From: Verrucosispora sp. WMMD573
GTDB lineage: Bacteria; Actinomycetota; Actinomycetes; Mycobacteriales; Micromonosporaceae
Reading direction: 5' to 3'
NCBI RefSeq assembly: GCF_027497175.1
Contig: NZ_CP114901.1
Coordinates: 2,604,001-2,668,000 of the forward strand
Length of the DNA stretch: 64,000 nt
The notes below the pieces were generated by a model that ran no database searches, had not been told where the DNA came from, and saw only the letters and a program-made list of their open reading frames with translations. The position numbers and the translations under genes were made by a program. Shown piece by piece: positions 25,949 to 34,041 of the stretch; the first letter of the stretch is position 1, and each line of letters opens with the position of its first letter.

Positions 25949-26737
25949 TCAGCGGTTCCCGGCGGGAATTCCGCAGTCGGGTGCCGCCCAGTAGGTGTTG
26001 TTCGCGCTGCGGTCCTGGTTGTTCTCCCGCCGCGAGTCCACGTGGACGTGGGAGTTGTGGCCCGACACACCGGGCCCGATGATGCCGCTGAAGCCGTGGT
26101 TGCGGGCCTGCCGGGCGATCTGGCACAGCGACCTGTCGCGGGAGATGAGGTCGGCGGCGTTGCCGTAGAGATGCTGGCTGTCCGACGCTCCGCCCACCCG
26201 GTTGTTGCAGGTGCGGCTGCGGAACCCGCTGGTCACGATCAGCGGCTGGTCGCCAAGGCTCTTGCGCAGCGCCTCCAGCTTCCACATGGTGCGCAGCGCG
26301 TTCTGCCGCGTCTGGGTGGTGCTCAGCGGGCCGCCGTCCCACCCGCTGCCGCCGCAGCCGTCGTCCATCTCGCGGTAGGCGAAGTGTCGGGGCGTGCAGT
26401 TGTCGTCCTGGAGTTGGTAGAGCTTCCGGTAGGTCTCCGGGCCGGCGACTCCGTCGACGCGGAGGCCGTACGCGGACTGGAAGCGACGAACCGCGGCGGC
26501 CGTCTTCGGGCCGAACCGTCCGTCGAGTTCCACGACGTTGTTGTTGCCGGCCCAGCCGGCTATCCGTAGTTGCAGCTCGCGCACGTCGCTGCCGGAGCGC
26601 CCCTGGTAGAGGTTGCGGTCCCAGGTGTAGCAGCCGTCGGCATGGGCCGCTGGCGCGGCGACCACCGAGGCGATCGCGGCGCCCGGCAGCGCCAGGGCGA
26701 GGGCGACGACTGCCCGTTTCAAGGTGTGTACGCGCAC
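25949..26737 (-). CDS. Secreted M15 peptidase with peptidoglycan-binding domain
   Basis: A 262-residue exported D-Ala-D-Ala carboxypeptidase-like enzyme. Signal peptide (about 1-34), a PG-binding-1 domain (VRELQLRIAGWAG...GRFGPKTAAAVRRFQSAYGLRVDGVAGPETY in three parts, about 50-108), then a peptidase M15A domain with SGFRSRTCNN, zinc ligands His in DSQHLYG and Asp in AADLI, and the HVHVD motif. It trims peptidoglycan stem peptides at the wall, as the zinc G-peptidases of Streptomyces do. The start is GTG 26737 with GGGAGG before it. Several cysteine pairs suggest disulfides. Confidence 0.85.
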   Translation of the reverse strand: MRVHTLKRAVVALALALPGAAIASVVAAPAAHADGCYTWDRNLYQGRSGSDVRELQLRIAGWAGNNNVVELDGRFGPKTAAAVRRFQSAYGLRVDGVAGPETYRKLYQLQDDNCTPRHFAYREMDDGCGGSGWDGGPLSTTQTRQNALRTMWKLEALRKSLGDQPLIVTSGFRSRTCNNRVGGASDSQHLYGNAADLISRDRSLCQIARQARNHGFSGIIGPGVSGHNSHVHVDSRRENNQDRSANNTYWAAPDCGIPAGNR

Positions 26738-27038
26738 AGAAGTCCTCCCGATAGGAGAGTGAATGGGATGGCCTCCGGGACTTCGACCGGGCTGTCCCGT
26801 GGATCCACCCTCGCACCGGAGCTGTCGATTGGAGGGGATTAACGAGAATTGTCCTCACAATTCGCTGTACCTGAGCATTGGCTGTGAATTGGACCCGTTT
26901 GTGAACCCGGCAATCGGTGACGTGGGGTCGTAGAGCAGCCATTTCGGCGCGGATGCCGCAACCGATGACACGGAGGGTGATGTTCCCCGGGCCGGCCGGC
27001 CCGGTAACGTCAGCGCCGGCGACGACGGGGAGGTGGGC
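26738..27038. other. Intergenic region with operator-like palindrome
   Basis: No gene is seen. The region is less GC-rich than its neighbours. GAATTGT-CCTC-ACAATTC (26846-26863) is a perfect 7-base dyad and an operator candidate for either divergent gene. Nothing else is recognised. Confidence 0.4.
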
Positions 27039-27668
27039 GTGGCGCGTGGTGGCATCTTCTGCGTCGAGGGCCAGTGGCACCGGGATCTCAACGAGCGCGG
27101 GTCCGTGCTGCCCACCCTGGAACTGCTCGAACGGCTGGGCAAGGTCCGCTTCATTCACAAGGACGCCGCCACCCGCGACGAGCTGTTCTATTTCATCGAC
27201 CGCTGGCTGCTGAAGCAGTACGCCGACCATCGGCTCGGCTTCTTCGCCATGCACGGCGAGCCGAACCGGCTGTGCCTCACCGACTGGCACTCGGTCGAAC
27301 TCACCGAGGTGGCCGAGCTGATGGCCGGGCGCTGCGAGGGGCGCCGCCTCTACTTCGGCAGCTGCTCGGTGCTGCGCGCCCCCGAGCCGGTGCTGCGGGA
27401 CTTCCTTGCGGTCACCGGCGCCGCGTTGATCTGCGGCTTCACCCGCGAGGTGGACTGGGTCGAGTCGGCGGCGTTCGAGACCGTCCTGCTCGACGTGCTC
27501 GCCAACGGCCGCCGGCACAACGCCGCCGAGCTGCGGATGGGCTCGGCGCACTGGGCGCCGCTCGCCTCGTACCTGGGCTTCCGGATCATCTACGCCAATG
27601 GCCGGGCCTGGCGACCGTCGCTGCGCCCCCGCGTACCCAGCCAGCCGTCCGCCGGTCAGCACGCCTGA
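27039..27668 (+). CDS. Conserved protein of the DUF6642 type (name tentative)
   Basis: A 209-residue soluble protein. It begins GGIFCVEGQWHRDLNERGSVLPTLELLERLGKVRFIHKDAAT and has HRLGFFAMHGEPNRLCLTDW, LYFGSCSVL and GFTREVDWVESAAFETVLLD segments. The alternation of strands and helices with a conserved FGSCS suggests a caspase- or CHAT-like alpha/beta core, with the Cys in FGSCS and His in AMHGE as a possible dyad; this is an inference. The start GTG 27039 has GGGGAGG five bases before it. The neighbour PPOX gene follows after 19 bases. Confidence 0.55.
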   Translation: MARGGIFCVEGQWHRDLNERGSVLPTLELLERLGKVRFIHKDAATRDELFYFIDRWLLKQYADHRLGFFAMHGEPNRLCLTDWHSVELTEVAELMAGRCEGRRLYFGSCSVLRAPEPVLRDFLAVTGAALICGFTREVDWVESAAFETVLLDVLANGRRHNAAELRMGSAHWAPLASYLGFRIIYANGRAWRPSLRPRVPSQPSAGQHA

Positions 27669-27687
27669 GTGCTGGTAGAAACGAGCG

Positions 27688-28152
27688 ATGGCACGCATGA
27701 TCGCTCGTAACACCCGGGTCGACCGGGACGACCTACTCGACTTTCTCCGCCCCCGGCACCGGGTGGTGCTGATGACCACCCGCGCCGACGGCCGGCCGCA
27801 GTCCTCGCCGGTCGCCGCTGGGGTGGACGCTGAGGGCCGGCTGGTGATCTCCAGCTATCCGGAGCGCGCGAAGATCGCCAACATCCGCCGCGACCCTCAC
27901 GTATCTGCCTGTGTGCTCTCCGACGACTGGAACGGCCCTTGGGTGCAGGTCGACGGCACCGCGGAGGTGCTGGACCTGCCCGAGTCCCTCGAACCGCTTG
28001 TCGAGTACTTCCGCAGCATCTCCGGCGAGCATCCGGACTGGGACGAGTACCGGGAGGCGATGCGGCAGCAGGGCAAGTCGTTGATCAGGATCACCATCAC
28101 CGGATGGGGCCCGGTGGCGACCGGCGGCTTCCCGGCCCGACTGGCCGAATGA
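27688..28152 (+). CDS. PPOX-class F420/FMN-dependent protein
   Basis: A 154-residue split-barrel protein of the pyridoxamine-phosphate-oxidase-like group, many members of which use coenzyme F420 in actinomycetes. The core is RHRVVLMTTRADGRPQSSPV, then GRLVISSYPERAKIANIRRDPHVSACVLSDDW and VQVDGTAEVL. The C-terminal ITITGWGPVATGGFPARL is typical of the F420-binding subset. A weak TAGAAA box lies 6 bases before the ATG. Substrate unknown. Confidence 0.8.
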   Translation: MARMIARNTRVDRDDLLDFLRPRHRVVLMTTRADGRPQSSPVAAGVDAEGRLVISSYPERAKIANIRRDPHVSACVLSDDWNGPWVQVDGTAEVLDLPESLEPLVEYFRSISGEHPDWDEYREAMRQQGKSLIRITITGWGPVATGGFPARLAE

Positions 28153-28156
28153 CGTG

Positions 28157-28186
28157 GGCGGGGCGCGGTGCACGCCGCGCCCCGCC
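28157..28186. terminator. Terminator hairpin between convergent genes
   Basis: GGCGGGGCGCGG (28157-28168), a 6-base loop and the exact complement (28175-28186) lie between the PPOX and M28 peptidase genes, which converge. Confidence 0.7.
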
Positions 28187-28191
28187 GGGGT

Positions 28192-29634
28192 TCAGCGCCG
28201 AGCCGTCGCGTACGCGGCGCAGCCGATCAGTTCCATCGACACCTGGAGCCGTTCCAGGCTGATGTTCTTGGCGATGGTGTCCTCGGGGCTGTGATAGGGC
28301 GGCTCCAGCAGCGCCGGTGACTCCTCACCGCGCCAGGAGAAGTTCGCGCTGGCGATGCCGACCTCCTGGAACGACTGGTGGTCGCTGGCGCCACGCTGGG
28401 TGACCGGCGAGATCCGTGGCTCGTAGCCGAGTCGCCGGGCCGCGGCGGAGACCTCGTCGGTGGCCCGGTTGCTCTCGCCGGTGAACGACAACAGCCAGTA
28501 CCGGGTCGCCGGGTCCCAGCTGGTGGCGACCATGTCGTTCTGGTAGACGGCGAGGATCCGGTCCCGCTCGGGCTGCGGCAGTTGAGCCACGTGGTAGCGC
28601 GAACCGATCAACCCCTGCTCCTCCGAGCCCCACAGGGCGAACCGCACCGTGGCGTTGATCGGTAACGCCCGCAACACCCGGGCCAGTTCCAGGCAGAGCA
28701 CGGTGCCCGAGCCGTCGTCGTTGGCGCCCGGCGCGCCGATGACCGAGTCGTAGTGTGCGCTGACCATGACGACCGGGCCGTCGCGGCCCGCTCGACCGCG
28801 CCGCTCGGCCAGCACATTGTGCGAGGTCAGACCCCGGTGAGCGGTGGTGGCCACGGTCAGGGTGAGCGGCCCGGCGGCCAGCAACGCGCGCAGCCGGTGT
28901 TTCTGCGCCTGGGCCACCCCGACGACCGGGATCGGCAGCGGCGCGGCGGCGGATCCCGGCAGCGTGGGCGAGAACGCCGACGCCCGACGTGGTGCCACCA
29001 GGTCGGCCGGCAGGAAGACCACGGCCGCCGCCCCGGCCGCCACCGCGGTGGCGGCGAGCTGTTCGCGCTGCGCCGCGACGTAGTCCACAAGCACGATCCG
29101 GCCGCTGACGTCGGCCGGGTAGTCGCCGGGGGTGCCCGCGCCGACGTCGACCACGGGTGCGGTGATCCTGGTGTCCAGCGCGGCCTGTCCGCTCGCGCCG
29201 ACCTGCCAGTTCAGGTCCCGAGGCAGCCCGGCCGGCGAGCTGAGCTGGGCGAGGAACTTGTCGGCGACCGGGAAGGGTTGCAGCGTGGTGTCGTAGCGCA
29301 GCCGGTCGAGCTGGCCGGCGATGTAGTGCGCCGCCCGGCGCTCCGAGTCGGTTCCGCCGATGCGTGGGCCGATGTCCTCGGAGAGCACCTTCAGGTGGTG
29401 CAGGGCGCGCTTGGCCGACAGTTGCGCGACGACTATCCGGTCGTGGGGGGTGAGGGTCGGGGGCCGGTGCGCGCCCGGACGCCGGTCGGAGGCCGCCCAG
29501 GCGGGGGCGGGAAGCGTCACGGCGGCGGCGCCACCGAGCGCGACGGTCAGCATCCGTCGCCGGTCGAGCGAGCCTGATCCGGTGGTGCGGGACGATTCGT
29601 GCGGGGTTGTCACGGTGTCGTCGAGCGAGGCCAA
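28192..29634 (-). CDS. Tat-exported M28 aminopeptidase with PA domain
   Basis: A 480-residue zinc peptidase. The N-terminus carries a Tat motif (LDRRRMLTVALGG, residues 23-35) and a signal core ending near AWA. A PA insert (about 175-255) precedes the M28 domain, whose zinc ligands are seen in SAHYDSV, PGANDDGSG, SEEQGLIGS, YQNDM and the final YHSPEDT. It probably removes N-terminal residues from peptides outside the cell. It starts at TTG 29634, a rare start supported by CAGGAGG nine bases before it. A palindrome GTCACAGTGAC lies upstream at 29689-29699. Confidence 0.84.
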   Translation of the reverse strand: MASLDDTVTTPHESSRTTGSGSLDRRRMLTVALGGAAAVTLPAPAWAASDRRPGAHRPPTLTPHDRIVVAQLSAKRALHHLKVLSEDIGPRIGGTDSERRAAHYIAGQLDRLRYDTTLQPFPVADKFLAQLSSPAGLPRDLNWQVGASGQAALDTRITAPVVDVGAGTPGDYPADVSGRIVLVDYVAAQREQLAATAVAAGAAAVVFLPADLVAPRRASAFSPTLPGSAAAPLPIPVVGVAQAQKHRLRALLAAGPLTLTVATTAHRGLTSHNVLAERRGRAGRDGPVVMVSAHYDSVIGAPGANDDGSGTVLCLELARVLRALPINATVRFALWGSEEQGLIGSRYHVAQLPQPERDRILAVYQNDMVATSWDPATRYWLLSFTGESNRATDEVSAAARRLGYEPRISPVTQRGASDHQSFQEVGIASANFSWRGEESPALLEPPYHSPEDTIAKNISLERLQVSMELIGCAAYATARR

Positions 29635-29688
29635 GACGGCGCCCTCCTGATTCGAGGTCCGACCCGCGCGTCAGGGTGTGACGTCCGG

Positions 29689-29699
29689 GTCACAGTGAC
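29689..29699. promoter_or_regulatory. Operator-like palindrome
   Basis: GTCAC-A-GTGAC stands in the leader region of the M28 peptidase gene, close to a TAGATT box on the minus strand. The binding protein is unknown. Confidence 0.3.
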
Positions 29700-29740
29700 T
29701 CGAATCTATCCGGCGGACCGCCGTCGCTCAAGATCAGATA

Positions 29741-30385
29741 TCAGTACCCGGCGGTGAACCGCATGTTCGGGAAGCGCCCGTTCTCGATCTCGTCGACCAC
29801 CACGACCGCCAGGTCCTCGTAGCTGAGCACGCTGCGGCCCTGCGCGTCGGTCACCGGTTGGTCGGTGCCGGTGCGGTACTGGCCGGTGCGCTCGCCGGGG
29901 TGGAACTCCAGCGGTGGCGGGCAGACGTACGTCCAGGTCACCCCGTCGGCCGAGGCGCGGTAGAGGTCCAGCGCCTCCGCCTGCCCCAACGCGGCGTCGC
30001 GGTACTCGTCGGGAAACTCCGGGTCGTCCAGCAGCCGGTCACCCGCCGGGTTGAGCAGGGTGGCGCCGCCGCCGACGTGGATCACGCGGGGTGCCGCCGG
30101 CATCCCGCGCAACGCGGCGAGCAGGGTCCGCGCCGCGTCGGGCCACAGCGTACGGTCGCCGCCGCCGATCGCCACCACCAGCGCATCCGCCTCCGGCGCC
30201 AGCTCCCGCACGCTCCGCTCACTTGTCGCGTCACCGGTGACGACCCGAACCCCGGCCGGCAGGTACGACGCGTCCGCCTCGGGACGCCGTACCGCGGCCA
30301 CCACCCGGTGCCCTCGGTTGTACGCCTCGCTGACGATCCGGGAACCCGCAGTGCCGGCCGCACCGAACACGACGACATCACTCAC
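29741..30385 (-). CDS. NAD(P)-binding SDR-like reductase
   Basis: A 214-residue Rossmann protein of the atypical SDR/NmrA-like group. The cofactor loop is VVVFGAAGTAGSRIV (residues 4-18), with VVAIGGGD and VIHVGGGATL following and a C-terminal TYVCPPPLEFHPGERTG region. No Tyr-x-x-x-Lys pair is obvious, as is usual for this group. A TAGCCT box (30393-30398) stands 7 bases before GTG 30385, so the transcript is probably leaderless. Confidence 0.78.
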   Translation of the reverse strand: MSDVVVFGAAGTAGSRIVSEAYNRGHRVVAAVRRPEADASYLPAGVRVVTGDATSERSVRELAPEADALVVAIGGGDRTLWPDAARTLLAALRGMPAAPRVIHVGGGATLLNPAGDRLLDDPEFPDEYRDAALGQAEALDLYRASADGVTWTYVCPPPLEFHPGERTGQYRTGTDQPVTDAQGRSVLSYEDLAVVVVDEIENGRFPNMRFTAGY

Positions 30386-30392
30386 GCCTTAC

Positions 30393-30398
30393 AGGCTA
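30393..30398 (-). promoter_or_regulatory. -10 element (TAGCCT) of leaderless reductase gene
   Basis: TAGCCT on the minus strand ends 7 bases before GTG 30385. Confidence 0.5.
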
Positions 30399-30431
30399 GG
30401 GATCTCATCGCGCGGCCGTCGGTGGAACGGC

Positions 30432-31664
30432 TCAGTCGACAAGTGCCGAGTAGACCAGTTGGCGCAGCTGCGGGCGGAGCGGCCAGGTGCTCGACGGCAT
30501 CAGCTGGGTGAAGAACATGGCGGTGATCTCCTCGACCGGGTCGACCCAGAAGGCGGTGCTGGCCACGCCGCCCCAGTAGTACTCGCCGACGCTGCTCGGC
30601 ACCCGGCTCGGCACCGGGTCGTCGACGACCGCGAAGCCGAGACCGAACCCGACGCCGTCGAGATTGGTCTCGGCGAACCCGCCGGTGGACAGGGTGCCCA
30701 GGTCCCGCCCGCCGGGCAGGTGGTTGCGACTCATGAACCGCACCGTCCGGGGACCGAGCAGACGCGTGCCGTCCAGCTCGCCGCCGCGCAGCAGCAGTTG
30801 GGTGAAGCGGTGGTAGTCGGCGGCAGACGAGATCAGCCCACCGCCGCCGGAGAGGAGCGCCGGCTTCTCGTACGCCAGGGCGCCGAGCGCGTCGTGCCGT
30901 ACCGCCCGACCGGACGTCGGGTTCGGCACGTACAGGGCGGCCAGCCGCTCGGCGTCGGCGCCGTCGACGTGCCAGCGGGTGTCGACCATGCCCAGCGGAC
31001 GCAGGATCCGTTCGGTCAGGAAGGTGTCCAGGCTCTGCCCGGACACGACCTCGATCAGCCGGCCGAGCACGTCGGTGGCGACCGAGTAGCCCCAGGCGGT
31101 GCCGGGCTGGAACAGCAGCGGCAATTCACCGAAGACCCGGCAGGCCTCGGCCAGGTCGACCTCGGCCGGTGGGTAGAGGTCGTAGCCGGCGGCCCGGTAC
31201 AGCCCGTCGACCACCGACGTCTGCATGAAGCCGTAGGTCAACCCGGCGGTGTGGGTGAGCAGGTGCCAGACCCGGATCGGCTCGATCGCCGGCACGGTGT
31301 ACGGCTTGAGCGTCGAACCCTTCGAGTAGACCCGCATGTCGGCGAACTCGGGCAGCCAGCGCTCGATCTCGTCGGTCAGCTCGAAGCGGCCCTCCTCCCA
31401 GAGCATCATCGCCGCGACCGAGGTGATCGGTTTGGTCATCGAGTAGATCCGCCAGAGGGTGTCCGGCTGCACCGGCGTGCCCGCCTCGCGGTCCCGCAGC
31501 CCGTACGTCGAGCTGTGTGCGATTTCGCCGCGTCGGGTGACCACCGCCTGCCAGCCGGCGAGCCGGCCGGTGTCGACGTAGCTGGCGAAGTGTTCGTCGA
31601 TCCGGGCCAGTCGTGTCGGGTCGAATCCGACCTGCGACGGCTCGATGCTGGGTGCCATGCTCAC
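30432..31664 (-). CDS. Beta-lactamase-fold serine hydrolase (cytoplasmic)
   Basis: A 410-residue class C-like serine hydrolase/esterase. The SxxK box is IYSMTKPIT, the Tyr motif is WGYSVATDVLG and the third box lies in the GGVAST region. HLLTHTAGLTYG is the family signature after the nucleophile. There is no signal peptide, which points to an intracellular esterase or transacylase such as LovD/EstB-type enzymes. A TAGGTT box (31677-31672) 7 bases upstream supports GTG 31664 as a leaderless start. It is divergent from the pentapeptide gene, with the two promoters about 50 bases apart. Confidence 0.82.
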   Translation of the reverse strand: MSMAPSIEPSQVGFDPTRLARIDEHFASYVDTGRLAGWQAVVTRRGEIAHSSTYGLRDREAGTPVQPDTLWRIYSMTKPITSVAAMMLWEEGRFELTDEIERWLPEFADMRVYSKGSTLKPYTVPAIEPIRVWHLLTHTAGLTYGFMQTSVVDGLYRAAGYDLYPPAEVDLAEACRVFGELPLLFQPGTAWGYSVATDVLGRLIEVVSGQSLDTFLTERILRPLGMVDTRWHVDGADAERLAALYVPNPTSGRAVRHDALGALAYEKPALLSGGGGLISSAADYHRFTQLLLRGGELDGTRLLGPRTVRFMSRNHLPGGRDLGTLSTGGFAETNLDGVGFGLGFAVVDDPVPSRVPSSVGEYYWGGVASTAFWVDPVEEITAMFFTQLMPSSTWPLRPQLRQLVYSALVD

Positions 31665-31671
31665 CCCAGCG

Positions 31672-31677
31672 AACCTA
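31672..31677 (-). promoter_or_regulatory. -10 element (TAGGTT) of leaderless hydrolase gene
   Basis: TAGGTT on the minus strand stands 7 bases before GTG 31664. Confidence 0.5.
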
Positions 31678-31723
31678 CCGGCCGGTACGCGGGGCGGGAA
31701 GGCTTGTTGTCGGGGTCACTGGT

Positions 31724-31729
31724 TAGCCT
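31724..31729 (+). promoter_or_regulatory. -10 element (TAGCCT) of leaderless pentapeptide gene
   Basis: TAGCCT stands 7 bases before ATG 31737 and fixes that start against the much longer open frame upstream. Confidence 0.55.
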
Positions 31730-31736
31730 GCGGGAC

Positions 31737-32333
31737 ATGCCGGAGCCGACCGAGGACGTCACCTTCCACGACGAGGACTGGTACGCCGAGGAGCTGGTCG
31801 ACCGGCACTTCGTCAACTGCACCTTCCACCGGGTGGATCTCACCGAGGCGACCAGCCGGGGGGCGACCTTCGAGGGCTGCACCTTCGGTGATGTGGCGTT
31901 CAACGTGTCCCGGCACACCGATTCGGCCTTCACCCGGTGCGCCTTCATCAGGTGCAATCTCTTCGAGGCGGAGTTCACCGGCTGCAAGCTGCTGGGCAGC
32001 ACCTTCGACCGGTGCGACCTGCGGCCGTTGACCGTCACCGGGGGCGACTGGTCGTTCCTCACGCTCGCCGGTGGTGACCTGCGCGGCGCGCGCTTCACCG
32101 GGGTGCGGATGCGGGAGATCGACCTGTCCGGGGCCGACCTGACGGGCGCGTCGCTGACCAGGTGTGACCTGTCCGACGTGCAGTGGCGTGGCGCCCGGCT
32201 CTCCAGGGCGGACCTGCGCGGCAGTGACCTGGCCGGGCTCGACCCGGCCACGGTGCACCGCGCCGGTGCGGTCATCGACCTGATGCAGGCGGCGACCCTG
32301 GCCCGGGCCCTGGGCTTCGACATCCACGGCTGA
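31737..32333 (+). CDS. Pentapeptide-repeat protein
   Basis: A 198-residue right-handed beta-helix protein built of A(D/N)LXX-type pentapeptides, for example FVNCTFHRVDLTEATSRGA and LSGADLTGASLTRCDLSDVQ. It resembles the Qnr/MfpA-like proteins that mimic DNA and protect gyrase, but pentapeptide proteins have many roles, and no MfpA-specific context is present. A short non-repeat C-terminus (VIDLMQAATLARALGFDIHG) closes the helix. The transcript appears leaderless. Confidence 0.83.
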   Translation: MPEPTEDVTFHDEDWYAEELVDRHFVNCTFHRVDLTEATSRGATFEGCTFGDVAFNVSRHTDSAFTRCAFIRCNLFEAEFTGCKLLGSTFDRCDLRPLTVTGGDWSFLTLAGGDLRGARFTGVRMREIDLSGADLTGASLTRCDLSDVQWRGARLSRADLRGSDLAGLDPATVHRAGAVIDLMQAATLARALGFDIHG

Positions 32334-32385
32334 CCGCCCGCGCCATCGTCCTTCCATTCTCTGTCGTCTATGCGCAACCCGCGCC

Positions 32386-32413
32386 TTGTGTCGATGAAAG
32401 CTGCGTCTAATGG
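32386..32413 (+). promoter_or_regulatory. Possible promoter of the triple-repeat secreted protein
   Basis: TTGTGT (32386-32391) and TAATGG (32408-32413) are separated by 16 bases and lie about 57 bases before ATG 32470. Confidence 0.3.
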
Positions 32414-32469
32414 ACGGGTGCTCAGCTGAGCGAACCTGACCGTTCGATCCGGACCAGGAGGTGGCATCC

Positions 32470-33009
32470 ATGTTCCGTGCCGTTCGGGCCGCGCTCGTCG
32501 CGGCCGTGCTGACCGTGGTCGCGGTGGTGGTCCCGGCGGGGCCGGCTGCGGCGGCCGCCAGTTGCTCGACCTCGTCGTCGCAGGCGATCGTGGGGGGCTA
32601 CCGGATCATCCTTCGCTGTGGCGACGCGGGTTACATCCACGGCTTCGGTCGTACGCTGACCGACGCGAACCTGGAGGCGCTGCGTCTGTACCAGCTCTAC
32701 CTCACCTACGGTGTGAGCTGCCGGGGCTCGCTCGTCGACTCGCTGGTGGGCGGGTTCGACGTGCAGATCTACTGCCCGGGGTCCTACACCAACGGCTTCG
32801 GCAGCAATCTCACGGACGCCGCGGCCGAGGCCCGGGAACTGGTGGCGATGCGACTCTCCGGCGGCCCGGACTGCGATGGCACGACCGTGGCGGCAATCGT
32901 GGGCGGCTACCGGGTGACGCTCTTCTGCACCGTACGGTACGTCCGTGGTCAGGGCAGCACGCTCACGGAGGCCGCACAGATCGCCCGGCTCACCGCAGCG
33001 CTCGGTTGA
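32470..33009 (+). CDS. Secreted protein with three cysteine-paired repeats
   Basis: A 179-residue exported protein. After a signal peptide (about 1-30, ending AAAAA) the mature protein is three repeats of about 52 residues. Each has two cysteines exactly 18 residues apart (32/50, 84/102, 135/153), a VGG(Y/F)-strand before the second and an LT(D/E)A helix after it, as in AIVGGYRVTLFC...GSTLTEAAQIA. Each repeat probably forms a small disulfide-stapled beta-alpha unit. I do not recognise the family. The start is ATG 32470 with AGGAGG eight bases upstream. Confidence 0.68.
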   Translation: MFRAVRAALVAAVLTVVAVVVPAGPAAAAASCSTSSSQAIVGGYRIILRCGDAGYIHGFGRTLTDANLEALRLYQLYLTYGVSCRGSLVDSLVGGFDVQIYCPGSYTNGFGSNLTDAAAEARELVAMRLSGGPDCDGTTVAAIVGGYRVTLFCTVRYVRGQGSTLTEAAQIARLTAALG

Positions 33010-33090
33010 GCGCGGGCCGCCGGCCGGCCGGCGGCCCGCTTCGGCAGTAGCCTGGTCGGCGACCATCCCACCCGACCGGGAGGACGAACG

Positions 33091-33438
33091 ATGCCCGCGT
33101 TCGCTTTGGCGCACCTGCGGAACCCGCAGGTCAACGAGGATATTCTGACCTACCTGGAGCGGATCCAGGCGACGCTGGAGCCTTTTGGCGGCCGGTTCGT
33201 GGTGCACGGCCCGGAGGTGGACGTACGCGAGGGAGAGTGGCCGGGCAGCGTGGTCATCCTGGAATTTCCCGACCGGCAGCAGGCGCACGCCTGGTACGAC
33301 TCGCCGGCCTACCAGGAGATTCTACCGCTGCGTACCCGGCACATCGATGCCTCGGCGATCATCTTCGACGGGGTGGGGCCGGGCTATGACCCCGGCCAGA
33401 CCGCAGCGGCACTGCGGGCGCAGGCGGCGACCGGCTGA
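33091..33438 (+). CDS. DUF1330 family protein
   Basis: A 115-residue protein of the DUF1330 family, dimeric ferredoxin-like alpha/beta barrels. The family marks are YLERIQATLEPFGGRFVVHG, VVILEFPDRQQAHAWYDSPAYQEI and LPLRTRHI. A TAGCCT box at 33048-33053 and GGGAGG before the ATG give a normal leadered start. Biochemical role unknown. Confidence 0.8.
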   Translation: MPAFALAHLRNPQVNEDILTYLERIQATLEPFGGRFVVHGPEVDVREGEWPGSVVILEFPDRQQAHAWYDSPAYQEILPLRTRHIDASAIIFDGVGPGYDPGQTAAALRAQAATG

Positions 33439-33530
33439 GTCCACGGGACAGTTTGTCCGTCACTCCGGGTCAACCGGGCCGTAACGTCCTGCTGTCCGTG
33501 TTCGACCGTCCTGTGTGGAGGCCCAGGCCG

Positions 33531-33848
33531 ATGAACAGCAGCAGCAGTACCGTCCGACACGCTCCGCCCACCGGTGAGCGGCCCGGGGTGGGGCTGCGGG
33601 AGATCCCGTTGCCGCCCTACGTGACCGCCGAGGATGCCCAGTTCGCTGTCCGGGCTGTCGTGGTGCACGCGCCGCGAAGCTGGTCGGGCGGCACGGTCTG
33701 CCGCAACGACGCCAGCCCGCACCCGTGCCGGCTGCATCGGTGGGGCACCCGGGTGCTCGCGCTCCGCGGTCTGCACGACGCCGACATCGCCGCGCTGATC
33801 GAGCGGGGTGACCCCGCCGCCCCGCTGCCGCCCCGGCCTCCGGCCTGA
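33531..33848 (+). CDS. CRND-motif protein, short paralogue
   Basis: A 105-residue paralogue of the protein at 25324-25857. The shared core is AEDAQFAVRAVVVHAPRSW, CRNDASPHPCRLHRWG (Cys57 and Cys66) and GLHDADIAALIERGDP. It lacks the long low-complexity tail and has instead a Ser-rich N-terminus and a short Pro-rich end. I use ATG 33531, which has GGAGG nine bases before it; an in-frame GTG at 33499 near a TAACGT box is an alternative. No signal peptide. Function unknown. Confidence 0.6.
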   Translation: MNSSSSTVRHAPPTGERPGVGLREIPLPPYVTAEDAQFAVRAVVVHAPRSWSGGTVCRNDASPHPCRLHRWGTRVLALRGLHDADIAALIERGDPAAPLPPRPPA

Positions 33849-34041
33849 CCGGAGTGCGGGGGCGCGACCTGCTCGGATACCCGCACAGGGGGCCGTCATG
33901 CCTCCTGGTGTGCTGACATCGCTCTATTTGACGGACGCCTCGACAGCGGGCACCGTTGGGTGCTGGAAGGGCCTTGAGCTGCCCCGATGTGGCGGTGGGT
34001 GGCACCGCCTGGGCGCCCAGAAACCCACGAGGAGTCCCACC

